Positions 45,132 through 55,843 are shown, counted from the stretch's first letter. The stretch is 64,000 nt of DNA from Aspidiotus rigidus (GCA_035079385.1 JAVHKY010000053.1:2604001-2668000); one strand, 5' to 3'. The notes: generated by a model not told the origin, from the sequence alone. A program made the numbers and translations.

Positions 45132-45359
45132 TTGAACACCCATTATCCAACTATTAAATTTTTTATGGAAATTGGTGGTAGTAAGATCAGCTTCCTCGAT
45201 CTTAATATTTCCATAAATGAGGTTTCCACAAATTTGAAATTTATCGTAAACCTACTCACAGTGGATCCACTATTCATAGTTCATCTTTCTGCCCCCCTGT
45301 CCACAAATATCCCGCTCACTGTCTTCTGGCCGTCTCTCTCACTCCTGAGGCTTTATTAA
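45132..45359 (+). pseudogene. PLE RT fragment
   Basis: The first half reads NTHYPTIKFFMEIGGSKISF followed by LDLNISI, which matches NNQYPSIKFTLEIGGASINY in PLE-1. The rest of the frame loses the family pattern, consistent with a frameshift near 45220. Confidence 0.65.
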
Positions 45360-45721
45360 AAGTATTACTCGGCTTAATGGCGTAGAGGTGGGCATTGATC
45401 GTATCGTTCATAAAAAAACGAGTTAAATTAGCTTTGGACTCTACCCCTCTTTGACTCGTTCTCTCCCCCTCTAAAAGTACTTTCAAATGGATCCGCGTGC
45501 CTTATCATGGGAAGAAATTCTTATCTTCCACCTTTTAGTGCCTTAAGCCAAACTATCGTCCAGCTTTTTGTTCTCCCAATACCCTCAGGGGGATTTTTCG
45601 CAGAGTAAAAGATTCGGTGTTCACAGGTTAAAATGTAGAGACCGTCCAACTTTCGATGAGTATCTTCAGGGCCTCCAGGAAAATCAATCGAAAAAATCTG
45701 CTTTCGCTAGTTTTTTTTTTT

Positions 45722-45860
45722 TTTTTATAATTTTCATTTCAGTCGAATTTTGTAGAATCTTGATAATGGTTTATTAACCAAAAACGTTCGGAATTAAAGT
45801 ACCTGCGGTAAATAGTAAAACATAGCAATTTTATCTCGTTTAATGATGTGCCGATGCCGT
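45722..45860 (+). repeat. PLE 3' end with hammerhead-like motif
   Basis: The sequence TTTCAGTCGAATTTTGTAGA, then CTTGATAATGGTTTATTAAC, then CAAAAACGTTCGG is shared with the minus strand at 39412-39545. GGTT and AACC can pair as a short stem between a GATAA/GATGA segment and an AAAAC segment, as in a hammerhead ribozyme. The conserved C and G of the core are changed, so activity is unlikely. Confidence 0.5.
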
Positions 45861-46762
45861 AACACAGACGGCCGCATTCGTACTAACTGTGACTTACATG
45901 ACTTAAAACAGAAAAGAGGTGAATTTCCAAGCGTGAACACTGGCCCAGCTTAAGATTGAACAAGGAAGAAGACAAAACCCTTGGAAGTGGACTATACGGC
46001 ATTGAGATATAGAATAAAGCACCACCAATTTTACATATCTCTTCCAGTGAAACGTAGTGTACTCGTACACATAGCATTTTATAAGCTTGCTCTATCTCTG
46101 AGGTTGACTTGTTGATAGGCTCTCTACCGCATGCCTAATCAATAGTGCGCAGGGTTAACCAGCTGATAGGCTCGCCCCCGCTAACCTGAACGAGTCTCAT
46201 TTCTATCGATAAATCCGAAGTCGAGGAGATATAATATCGATTCGACAGATCATACTGAGCACGGAGTACATGAAAACAACTTTTAAAAGTTTGTTTCTTG
46301 AATACGAAAAAAAAAACTGAGGCAGAAGGGTTTGAATACCTAACATCTTTTCAACTTCAATGAAAAAGAAAGCGATTCTTCCTTTTTGCGTTAGGAGAGT
46401 TCAAGTTTATGAGAGAAATTTAATGAAAAATGAACCGGAAGTTGTTTTTAATGTCATCTTTGTTGTCGTGGGTCTCTCCTTCTAGAGACCGACGTAACAT
46501 TAAGAGGCACTTGACGGCCTCGCAGACTTTGGAACGCTTCGGAGGAAGAGCCGAAGTGAGACATAATACAATTAGGAAAATAGACAAATCTGGTGTGAGG
46601 TTGAAACAAGTGTTTTTATTCGAGTGAAAAACAAAAAGGTGAGTTGACAAATTACTCTGTACCTACTTGCTACTTTAAGCGCTGTTGTTCTGAAAGAAAA
46701 GGAAGAAAGAAAGAGAGAGAGAAAGAGAGCCGGAACGAGAGTCAGAGAAGCTGAATGGAAAC
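45861..46762. other. No gene seen
   Basis: AT-rich sequence with short frames and no recognisable motif. The end near 46690-46740 is purine-rich (AGAAAGAGAGAG). Confidence 0.4.
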
Positions 46763-46945
46763 TAGGCTCCCAACGCGGGTTCGTCGCGGAGAAGGAAGAA
46801 GCCTGAGAGGATAGGACAGGAAAGAAAGCTAGTTTCCCAACGCGGATTCGTCGCGGAGAAGGAATAGAAGACTGAAAGGATAAGCCGAAAAGGAAAGGTA
46901 GTCTTCCAACGCGGGTTCGTCGCGGAGAAGGAAGAGAAGCCAATG
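46763..46945. repeat. Tandem repeat, 3 units of 67-69 bp
   Basis: Each unit begins CCCAACGCGGGTTCGTCGCG then GAGAAGGAAGA (CAACGCGG at 46771, 46838, 46907) and continues purine-rich. The units differ by several changes and one small indel. Confidence 0.75.
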
Positions 46946-47805
46946 TAGCAGTGGAAGAAAAGTAGGACAAGCTCTAAAGGCCGAAGCCAAGTATGTGACG
47001 ATCGGAGCATCCTCCTCGGGGTTCAATAGCCCGATTCTCGAGGTAGTGAATCGTTCGCGGTCTTGTCGCTCGTTCGCGGTCGCGTGAAGTAAAAGAGGGA
47101 TGACGGTTCTCGCGAATGATCAACAGAAAAGAGAAGACGAAAAAGACGAAACTCGAATATTCGAATTTCACAACATCTTTTTGATTTCTTATAATTTCGA
47201 GCTGATTGATGACTTTACTCACAATCACTATATGCTCATCCTCATCGCGATATCAGCGTGCAAATGAGAGAAACATACGTTGGGTACGAATTTTATTCGA
47301 ATATAAAGACGAATGCATCTCGTCCTAATCGAACGCTATACGCTCGATCACCGCCGTCGGGAGAACTTCGTAAAGGGGAAAAGAGTGTTTTAAACTGCGT
47401 CAATAAGTCACAGGAAGCTTCTTTTATCGCAAATAACGCGCGAAACAACAGATAATAAATCGGTTATAGGTAGAAGGCTATCACATCTTGAGTAACGTGT
47501 GCACATGTACGAGTATATAATATTTTCAGTACTGCGTGGTAGTGGTGAAATAATATGTATTAAAAATAGTAACGGCGATTAAAACACGCATTATATAATT
47601 TCTGTCAGAAACACTATGGAAGAAAAAAAGAATTGATTCTTGGAGAAATTTGAATGATGCATGTTGGTAAGTAATGGGCAAATGACAGAATTTTCATATG
47701 GATGAAAAAGTTTGGCTATTCTGGACACGTCTTCTCTTAGTACGCGTTTGCGACAGCCTCAGACTACGGCTTTTGTGCCTATCTGGAACATTTCAATTGA
47801 AATTG
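46946..47805. other. No gene seen
   Basis: There is no recognisable gene. An internal near-repeat TCGTTCGCGGTC occurs twice near 47050-47085. Confidence 0.4.
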
Positions 47806-47818
47806 AAATATATTGGTA

Positions 47819-47903
47819 TTTTTTACAGCGTCGATGGCTGAGAGGTTGAGTCGCGGACTTCTCATTCAGAGGTGCATGGTTCTACACGCGGTATATTAGA
47901 TTT
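47819..47903 (+). pseudogene. Retroposed tRNA-like sequence with 13-bp flanking repeats
   Basis: The core resembles a tRNA: GTCGATGGCTGAGAGGTTGA fits a D-arm and A box, and GCATGGTTCTACACGCGG fits a T-arm and B box with changes. The 3' acceptor strand is missing and the anticodon stem does not pair cleanly. The 13-bp direct repeat AAATATATTGGTA flanks it exactly (47806-47818 and 47904-47916), as expected for retroposition. It could be a truncated tRNA pseudogene or a tRNA-headed SINE. Confidence 0.5.
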
Positions 47904-47949
47904 AAATATATTGGTAAGCTCTACAGCTAGTCAGCCCAACATACAGCTA

Positions 47950-48103
47950 CTGGGGTGCCGTGAGCCCCCTAGGCCAATGAAGGAACCCCCCACAAACTTT
48001 AATTTCTTGTAGCTGAAAAAAAAAAAAAAATTGAATTATAAGGGCCCTCCCTAAAACGAATAGGAAGATTCATCTTCATAAAAATGGCCTCACGGCACCC
48101 CTG
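47950..48103. mobile_element. TIR MITE (GGGGTGCCGTGAG), 154 bp
   Basis: The left end is CTGGGGTGCCGTGAG and the right end CTCACGGCACCCCTG, complementary over 13 bp. A T in place of the second base A at the left suggests an original CAGGGG start, as in hAT elements. The flanks do not give a clean 8-bp repeat. Confidence 0.6.
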
Positions 48104-48299
48104 CTCAGCATACTAGATACTAGATTTATTTGGCCTTGATCTACTCCAAGAACTTCCACAAACCACAGCTAAGATTTCAACTCGCTGATGACGTCACTTG
48201 ACTTACTTCAGGAACAATATACAAATGACGTTATCTACTCGGAAAAGATACCAACATTATTAATGATTCTGTTCTATTCCTTCTTTTCCTTCTTTCTTT

Positions 48300-48911
48300 C
48301 AGGCGCGGATCCAGACGATCACTTTGAGAGGGGAAATAATCTGAAAAGAGTCTAAAGGATCTTTTTTAGCGGTGAACCCGCTATCCATTTTGTTAGGAGA
48401 TTACATCCTCAGAAAACGTCCGCGTCCACAGGTTAGGTTAGGTTACGGGACTTGGAAGAATTTCGAGTCTCGAGCTATATATGATAGGAGGGGTACTTAA
48501 AAGATTTAGAAGAATTTCGAGTCTCGAGCTATATTATGATAGAAGGGGGACTTGGAAGAATTTCGAGCCTCGAACTATTATGATAGGAGGGGGACTTGGA
48601 AGAATTGTGACTTCCGAGCTATATATGATAGAAGGGGGACTTAGAAAAATTTCGACTCTCGAGCTATATATGATAGGAGGGAATGTAGAATGATAATTTC
48701 GATTTGAATTATATGACAAGATTATCAACTCAGTTCCACACCACCTGAGAGGTCGAGTTAAGGAATTTCGGGTTCCCCGCTGCCATTGCAACGTCTGCAA
48801 TGGCTTCTAATTTTTTTTCTTACATTTTCTTCGATACTACAGATTTTTTGTTGTTTTTTTTTTTTGGGGGGGGGAGGGGAGAAATTTCCCTCCCCCGTGG
48901 ATCCGCGCCTG
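48300..48911. mobile_element. hAT-like element of CAGG-GCGGAT family carrying a 45-bp array
   Basis: The ends are CAGGCGCGGATCCAG and GTGGATCCGCGCCTG. The direct repeat TTCTTT flanks it at 48294-48299 and 48912-48917. Its first 70 bp and last 100 bp match the 181-bp member at 43033. Between them about 440 bp, from AGCGGTGAACCCGCT to TTCCCCGCTGCCATTGC, has no counterpart there and holds five 45-bp units. This looks like an insertion into, or capture by, the element. Confidence 0.8.
48447..48681 (+). repeat. 45-bp unit array, best-preserved, five units
   Basis: Five head-to-tail units start at GGGACTTGGAAGAATTTCGA and end GAGCTATATATGATAGGAGG. The second has a small insertion and the third a 3-bp deletion. 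The units differ from one another at a few positions each. Five bases before it, GGTTAGGTTAGGTTA is a telomere-like triplet of TTAGG, the common insect telomere unit, seen only three times. Confidence 0.85.
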
Positions 48912-48917
48912 TTCTTT

Positions 48918-50609
48918 GCGTTCTAATCCTATTTTATTATTGTACTATTGTTCTCTCATCCTTGAAGATTTTCAGCCCCTATCCCAAATTTTTAACATTT
49001 AAAGGTTTCCTGACTTGTCAGTCTTTGTAGACACCCTAGATTTGGTTGCAAGTTTCTTCCCGTCGTACGAGAGGTGAAAGACCTCAGTCTCTGCTCAGAA
49101 ACTAGAGCAAAATCGTCCTACGGCATGAAAAGTTATCGTCAGGACGTGAAAGAAGTCATCAGCCGTGTGATCTTCGGCCTATTAGAAGAGTGCGTTAGAT
49201 TTTTATAGCGACCAGTCTTAAGATGGAAGAGATATCTTCGGATGTTAAAACATTATGTTACAAAAAAAAAAAATAATAAGCCTACTCAGAAATTCTCGTA
49301 TTTTTTATTGGAAAATAATATAGACTTTGTATGAGTCATTGTCACCAATACTACCATATTATGTTGACATCTCACTGTCGCATCAGCGTATGATACTCAA
49401 ACAAAAGAAAAATTTTAATTAAGACTTAAGCAATGCATCGGGAAATCCCGACAGAGAAAGTGTAAAAATGAAATCGCGATGGTAAGGTTCTATTTGTGAC
49501 TTCCTGCCAGCGTCATGCGGAAATCTGTTTTCCATCTCGGACAGATTTTTTTTTAAATTTATACTTAGGTGTGCATTAATTTACTGTTTTGTCGTTCAAA
49601 ATCCTCGTTAGTGACCAAGTAGTCAATTGTTTCTAGTTTTTATGGGAGCATTCTTTTTATACATGAAGACCAAGCAGGAATGTTGAGACGAATGCGCATT
49701 TTTATTTCGATTAAATGTGAAACCTATTCTAAATTTTATTTAAGTGTACTTGAAGATACATTTTATGCGCGTAACGTGTATTCAAAATGTGTAATTCACA
49801 TGCTTCGATAAATTATACCCTTGTCATAGTTTTGTCTAGCCGATGACTCAAAATCATTTTACTTGGTGAAAAATATTTAATTTTACGTTTAATCAGTATT
49901 ATTCACTTGAATATGAATTATGTACCGTTAGAAGAGACCTTTTATATTGCTGACCTAAGAAAGCTGGGCAAATACGTATCATGACTCATTCATAAACTAG
50001 AGACCATTTACTTAATTGATAGAACTGCGGTCGAATTATAGATAAATCGCGACCGTCGCGTCGAGTCGGTAAGATATACATTTTTTATTGCTCATCAAAT
50101 TCAAGTTATAAGTTTAGATGCAGGCCTATGTGATTATTTTTGACATGTTTCATATTTTTGCTCTTGGATACCTGCCAATTCCGAATTTGCGTCCGTATAT
50201 CCGTTCAACCATGATCTTGGGATTTGAAAAAACGTTGACAAATCCGAATTCTACCTTCAATTCCTGGATTTACGTCCCCACTTTCCCACACTAGGCTAAG
50301 AAGGGGGGAGACGAATGAGCACGTCAACTCGATATACTAAGCTTATCACTACTAGGCTGAAGAAGAAGGTAAACCAGTGCTTTAAGAAATGATCTTGTCA
50401 GCTATGAGGCCTTGACTTACTCTAGGAAGGGGTAAAAATACCGAGTTGACAGAGCTTCTTATGAACCCACAAGCTAGTTCAAGACTCAGTTTTGCTGATA
50501 ACGCCATAAGGTAGGCCGCGTGGCCTTGACTAACCTTAGGAACCATGATTAAGTTACTTCAAAGTCGTCAGGCCTCTTTTCTGAGGATCTCTTTCCATCA
50601 AGTTCGTTA
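48918..50609. other. No gene seen
   Basis: AT-rich DNA with no recognisable gene. Frames are short and without motifs. Confidence 0.45.
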
Positions 50610-51260
50610 TTCGTGAGACCTCCTACCGCAATCGGAGTAGGATATGAGTGGTTTTCTGGATCTAACAGCTTTGGGTTTCTGTTGAAGACTAACAGAATCG
50701 CTACGATCTCTAGGTGTTTCTGTCCTTGCCGAGTCCCTCCCAGTTATTTCTGGTGCCATGCAGAACGTCCTTCAATCTCCTTGTTTTTCCACCCTGAGTT
50801 CTTCAGCCTTGCCAGATTTCACCATTTAACACATGCGTGGCGAGTCTTTTCTCCTGCATTCTTCTGGTCTTAATTGGTCAGCTGCTGGGGGTCGAAATTC
50901 ATCATCTCAAACACTCTCTTATTGAGCACCAGGTCCTGCATTTGATGCGACGTATACTACGTAGACTGATGTATCGTTGATTTCCAGGTGTTTTTGTATC
51001 CGCAGAGTTCATTCCAATGTTGCTGAATTCGGCGCATTCGAGTGTGCCATGCAGCACTTCCTTCATTCGCCCTAGGTTCTCCAGCCTTGCCCGATTGGAG
51101 TCTTTTCTCCGGCCTTCCTCCGATGTATCCAATCTACCTCAATTGATTCTCCGTAATCAGCTGCTCCAGGGGGCAATTCGCCATCTCGAGCGCGACAGAT
51201 CGCATGCACTCGATGCGAAATTGTTGTCTGCGGTGGAATTTTTCGAGTGTTCAACGCTCG
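50610..51260. repeat. Diverged tandem duplication, about 0.3-kb units
   Basis: Two units share blocks in order: GGTGTTTCTGT versus GGTGTTTTTGT, GTGCCATGCAG-AC-TCCTTCA, TTCAGCCTTGCC versus TCCAGCCTTGCC, GAGTCTTTTCTCC-GC-TTC, and CAGCTGCT. The period is about 0.3 kb. Both have stops in all frames. I do not recognise the encoded text, so the origin is unknown. Confidence 0.45.
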
Positions 51261-51558
51261 CGGGGTAGGAAGCTTTACGGCTTCATGGACGGCGATATTG
51301 GAGGGATTTTTTTAAATCTCCTGTTCTTCAGTTTGAACACCGCTTTTTCTGCTCGTTGGTTAATTTTGGCGTCCACGCTACAGTTGACAGTCACTACAGG
51401 TTGCCCCAGTAGTTGAAACTGTCAAACCGTTTGAACTACGTTCCCAAAAAACTTGAGAAGGGTGTCAGAGACTACGGGAGCATCATATTTAGTCCCCATT
51501 TGGAGTTCGAAAATTTGCGAAGCCCCCCTGTGACGTCACAGTTTGATTATATCATAAG

Positions 51559-52050
51559 TAGAGCGTGGATTTTTCGGCAATATTACGGTTCAAATTCGGC
51601 GACAAGAACTCTATTTTCGGCATTTTTCGGCAAAATGGAAAAAGCATTCGAATCAAAGGAAAAATGATAAATTGATAATGAATGATAAATAATATATTTT
51701 TTTGAAAAAATGGGAACAAAATTCATCTAATATAAAAATTTAGTATTGTACATTACAACTAGATGTTTTTCTGCATTTGTCATGACGCGAAATCCTACAA
51801 TTCATTCTTGAATAAGCATAACCAAAGCTTAGATTTTAACCCTGAAAGTACATGTGAGAGCAAAATATGCATTTTCGGCACGTCTCGGCAATTTACCTCA
51901 GTTTCAGCATTTATTCCACTTTCGCCACTTTTCGGCAAAATAAAATTTTTTTCCTAGCTCCCTTACCCTATGAAACGAGCTCCTATTTGATTTTAAAGGA
52001 TATGCCCATTACAGGAACGATTCGGCAAATGCCGAGGAATCCACGCTCTG
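51559..52050. mobile_element. hAT-like element, 492 bp, CGGCA-rich, 8-bp TSD
   Basis: The left end is TAGAGCGTGGATTTTTCGGC and the right end GCCGAGGAATCCACGCTCTG; the first base T was probably C. The perfect 8-bp direct repeat ATCATAAG flanks it at 51551-51558 and 52051-52058. The interior repeats TTCGGCA in both orientations. It is a larger relative of the element at 29686. Confidence 0.85.
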
Positions 52051-52079
52051 ATCATAAGTCAATCTTGTGACCTCACAAC

Positions 52080-52325
52080 CTACATTTTTCAGATCCTACA
52101 TGCCCCATAGAACAGGTTTTTCAAGTCCTCCCTCCTACAACATATAGGTCCAAAGTCCGGGCCTGTGACGTCACAATTTGATGACGTCATGGATCAGCCT
52201 TGTGACGTCACAATCTGATGACCTTGTAGATCGGTTTTCTTAAGTCCCAATTCTCTCGTATCATATGAGTTTCTAAGTCCGAGCCCCACAAAATAGGTTC
52301 CCTGCCACCCCTAAAGAATCCATGA
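52080..52325. repeat. TGTGACGTCACAATTTGATG-type repeat with array fragments
   Basis: CTGTGACGTCACAATTTGATGACG and CTTGTGACGTCACAATCTGATG lie about 45 bp apart, between diverged 45-bp-like pieces and an ACAGGTT/ATAGGTTCCCTGCC module. The same motif recurs near 51530, 56145 and, inverted, 58325-58345. TGACGTCA is the CRE/ATF core, but nothing shows regulatory use here. Confidence 0.55.
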
Positions 52326-52371
52326 GTTTTCAGACGAACGCATCTGCTGGATAGTAATAGCTTTAGGGATG

Positions 52372-52600
52372 TTAGGGAGCAAGCCTAGGACAACCTGTAG
52401 GGAGAAGCTCATTCTTTAGGCCGATTTTTATGAAGAGATCCGCATCCACATTCGCAAGGGTATCACAATTATTGGAAGGAGGAATAGCGAATTTTAGACC
52501 TTTCTCCAAGAAGTAAGATTCTTCATCACTGAACTGAACCCGAGAGTAATTAAGGAGCCTGGACTGGAAACTCTGAACCATATTATGGCCACTTACATCT
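52372..52600 (-). pseudogene. PLE N-terminal fragment
   Basis: The minus-strand frame includes VQFSDEESYFLEKGLKFAIP then PSNNCDTLANVDADLFIKIG. This matches VEFSSDEVNLLEKGLKFGLP, then LNNSNALANVVADLEVKIG, in PLE-1 near 36060-36190. The N-terminal PLE domain is short and was found without its RT, so this is a detached fragment. Confidence 0.65.
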
Positions 52601-54843
52601 TCCTCAAAAACTCAGTTTTTTAAACTTATTACGGAAGAGAGCTTACCATTCTTCTTTACCTTCAATTCGGCCTCAGAGTCATCGTTCCCTAAAATCCCTA
52701 AGGGATGAGTGGACTCCTCGCGAACTTGAACCACTCCTCATGAAGAGTTGAGTGAATTTTGCGACTTATTGAATGTTTTTTGGTCACCGAATTTCTGTAA
52801 ATTCAATGTTAAGAGTTGATATTTCTTTTTTACTATTTTTCGCGCCTCGTGTTTTCCGAGATTTCGAGACTCGCTTAATAATCCGGTTCAGATTATAATT
52901 TTTAGAAATTTTTCGATTTTCGGTCCCTCAGTGATGTCTCAGATACTTTTCTTTTGAAGAAACGTCCGGTTACTCTCTTTTAGATGAGATCAAATTATAC
53001 TCAGCCATCTGCCAGATCTAAAGTCTCAATAAATTTTCACCTCATACTTCTCTCGTACTTGGTTTGACAAGAATCCTCCTTTTCCCAAGTTCCTAAAGTA
53101 GATCAGAGAGTTCCAAACAGCCCTCAACCCTCTTCGAACCACAATTTTCCGGACCAATGGACATTTCCCCCGATTAACCCTCGGCCTTGGAGCAAAATTA
53201 TTATAGAGTTGAAACTTGCCACAATTCTATCCAATATTGCTCCCCCAGAAACTCATGTTGTATGTCACTCTCTCCTGGAGTAAAGAAATCACATCCAAAG
53301 ACGATTTTTTTATACGCTTTTTTCGCACATAACCAAGGCTTGCTTTTGATCCTCGGTGGAAAAAATTACGAGTGAATTCAGAAAATACTAAAATCTCATA
53401 TTTTACAACTTTTTAAATGTAAACTAAGCTATATTGAGAATAGAGTACGTCACACTAATTAATGTGCTGAGGCATTCCGTCTCGTGAATGTTACGGAATA
53501 GAATGCATTTTAAGCAACAATTTTCTATTCGCGCATTTTTCAAAAAAAATTATGTTAACTTTTAATTATTAGTTCTTGAGACATATAAATAACCAGTTAG
53601 AAGCGCTTCCAGTGAAACATTCTTATTCCCGATGATCGTGAGTTCATTTCACCCATTGACTGAGTTTATCGCAAAGACAATACTGCATTTCTATCTGACG
53701 AGGGCGTAGCTGGAGATTGTTTGAGAAGTTGGTATTACTCTACGAGATACTCGCAACCTGTATTTTTATTTTAATTTTTATTTATATTTTATTTCTGCTT
53801 TTCTTTTTGCCTTTCTGAAATATATTATAATGCATTCGCATTGCATAACCTCGCCTTTATGACTTGTAAATGATTAATTATTTTTAAAGAATCTTTCTTT
53901 CAATACCTAACTTACGCGGATAATGAAGCACCAAGAATGGATCGATTACTCATAAATAATTTCTAGTGCGGTACATACGATTAAATTCCGCAATCATTTA
54001 GAATGCGCGCACTCGATATGAATGAATTCGACAAATTTGTGCATTTTAACTCGATGTTTGCCAGTGCACTGTAATAGAATGGAACTGGTTCGTACAGTAC
54101 AGATCGTTCATATACGATTAGAAAACGATCTGCCCTTCTCGGCACATAATCACATTTTGACCTATGAACGCGAATATACGTCAGGTTATTGATTTGATGT
54201 AAATCGATCGATGAAGTTAATACGATATTAAATGAAGGTCGTTTTACCACCGAAGACGAGAACGAATACGACACATGTAATTGATACAGACTTCAATTCG
54301 TATACAGTTATGAAAAAAATGGGAAAGAGATATCTTGACTCATACAGATCACCCGATTTTAATTACGTCAGCGTCCAGAAAACTTCATAAAATGCACGCG
54401 TTTGAAATAAAAATAGCGAAATGTTCGAGAATACAAAGTTGATGACCTTTACAGTCGGAAAAATTCAGGTAATTTTTTTATTATTGAAATTAGAAAGCTT
54501 ATGAAGCGGAAAATAATTTTGAAGTTGCACCTTACTTACTTAGAGGTAATGGCGTTATTTTTGCGAAAACAAATTTTTTTAACTCGCATCGAGAAAAACA
54601 GTGCTCTTACGAGCGGATCACAGAGAACAACGCTTGAAAACACGCTGCGAACGGAGTGAAATTGATATTTGAGAATGAAAAGCCTGGAAGATTGTCTCCG
54701 GTCACTTCCTTCTCTTCCTGACTGCCCCGAACTGCCCGCATTACAACGCGGATAAAGAAAAATTCGCTTTCTTTCTCCTTGAAGTTGAAAAAACGGTAGG
54801 TATTCAAATCAATACTAATATTCATACGGATACCGGGTCACAT
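52601..54843. other. Long gene-free stretch
   Basis: No gene is recognised in about 2.2 kb. Frames of 60-97 codons lack motifs I know. A PLE-derived tail could extend to about 52760 from the fragment at 52372, but the pattern is lost. Confidence 0.45.
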
Positions 54844-55590
54844 TAATTTTCAAGCACACGATACCGTTGACGAAGCCGCCAAAACTGCCATCTTCCTCAA
54901 TAAAATATCTGACAACTCCCTCCTACCAGCCTTTGATTATAAAAACCACTACCGTTCCCTCATAGCTCAATCCTGGTACACCTTCTGGAACAATCAAACT
55001 AACAACAAACTCCTCGCCATCAAAAAAATTCCTGTCGCCTGGTTATCCTCCTTCAGGAGCATAAGACGAGAAGAAGTCATTCTTACGCGTCTTAGAATTG
55101 GTCACCTACACTCACCTAATCAACAGCAACATCCCAACCCCCCCTCTTGCCCCCACTGTCACCAAGACAATCTAACAGTCGCACAGTTTTTTACTTGCCC
55201 CCACCTTTTAGCTCTCCGCGATTCCACCAAAACACCCTCCTCCTTCATTCAAGCACTCAAAAACAACTCCGACACCATATCCTGTACTCTACAATACCTC
55301 AAATTAACTGACTTTTATTCTTACATATAACACCCACAACTATACTAAATTACAATACTCAAATAACTATACTACACTTTAAAAAAATGTACACAAACTT
55401 TTCTTTACTCCTCACACATATTCTACTTTACCCTTACTTGACTCTTCCTCATCTTTCTTTACTCGTATCCAAAACTGCTTTATCCTAACTTACTATATAA
55501 TTATTCTAACTATATTATATAAGCATACTGTATACATCGAGCTAATAACCTATTAGTTGTTTTAAAGCTCGTTAAAATAAAAAATACTTC
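54844..55590 (+). mobile_element. 5'-truncated LINE 3' end, I/Jockey group
   Basis: One uninterrupted frame reads TVDEAAKTAIFLNKISDNSL, then WYTFWNNQTNNKLLAIKKIP, SIRREEVILTRLRIGHLHSP, and CPHCHQDNLTVAQFFTCPHL, ending LTDFYSYI at 55330. This is the end of RNase H plus the zinc-knuckle tail. It is diverged from the LINE at 17.6 kb, so it represents a second related family. The tail ends AAAGCTCGTTAAAATAAAAA near 55590, like the ACTCGTTAATT ending of the other family. Confidence 0.75.
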
Positions 55591-55843
55591 AGTTTTTTTT
55601 TTCTTATTCAAGAAAAACTTTTGAAAGTTATTTTCCTGTACTCCGCTGAGTATACTCTTTCGCTCCTGAAAAAAGTTCTTTCCTCATTGCGTTGACCGTC
55701 TCTACTGGCAGTAGCAGATTTATGGGGCGCGAAGTTCACATTTTAACAGGAAGCATGTTTTATCGGAAGGTTTTTCGGAGAAAAGTCCTCCATCCTGTCG
55801 GCCGGTAACCTTAATAAGGTCGTATCATATACAGCTTGGTGGT
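55591..55843. other. No gene seen
   Basis: Short AT-rich spacer between the LINE tail and the gypsy-derived inverted repeat. Confidence 0.4.

Larger units (their letters stand above)
43722..45860. mobile_element. Scrambled Penelope-like element locus
   Basis: Pieces of at least two PLE copies lie in both orientations. The N-terminal-like block LTSKPKTVAKYRRIKIGTK is on the plus strand near 43850-43920 and, in similar form, on the minus strand near 44850-44930. A minus-strand GIY-YIG remnant lies near 44080-44350. Plus-strand RT pieces lie at 44420-44700 and 45132-45260. A deleted GIY-YIG piece, FGVHRLKCRD and SKKSAF, lies near 45595-45710. The 3'-end motif follows at about 45722-45850. The arrangement implies inversions or overlapping insertions. 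Confidence 0.6.

Noticed and set aside
48433..48447. GGTTAGGTTAGGTTA as telomeric DNA
   Set aside because: Only three TTAGG units occur, inside a mobile element; too short to indicate a telomere or a telomeric insertion.
53981..54274. 97-residue minus-strand frame as a gene
   Set aside because: No recognisable motif, homologous neighbour or splice context.
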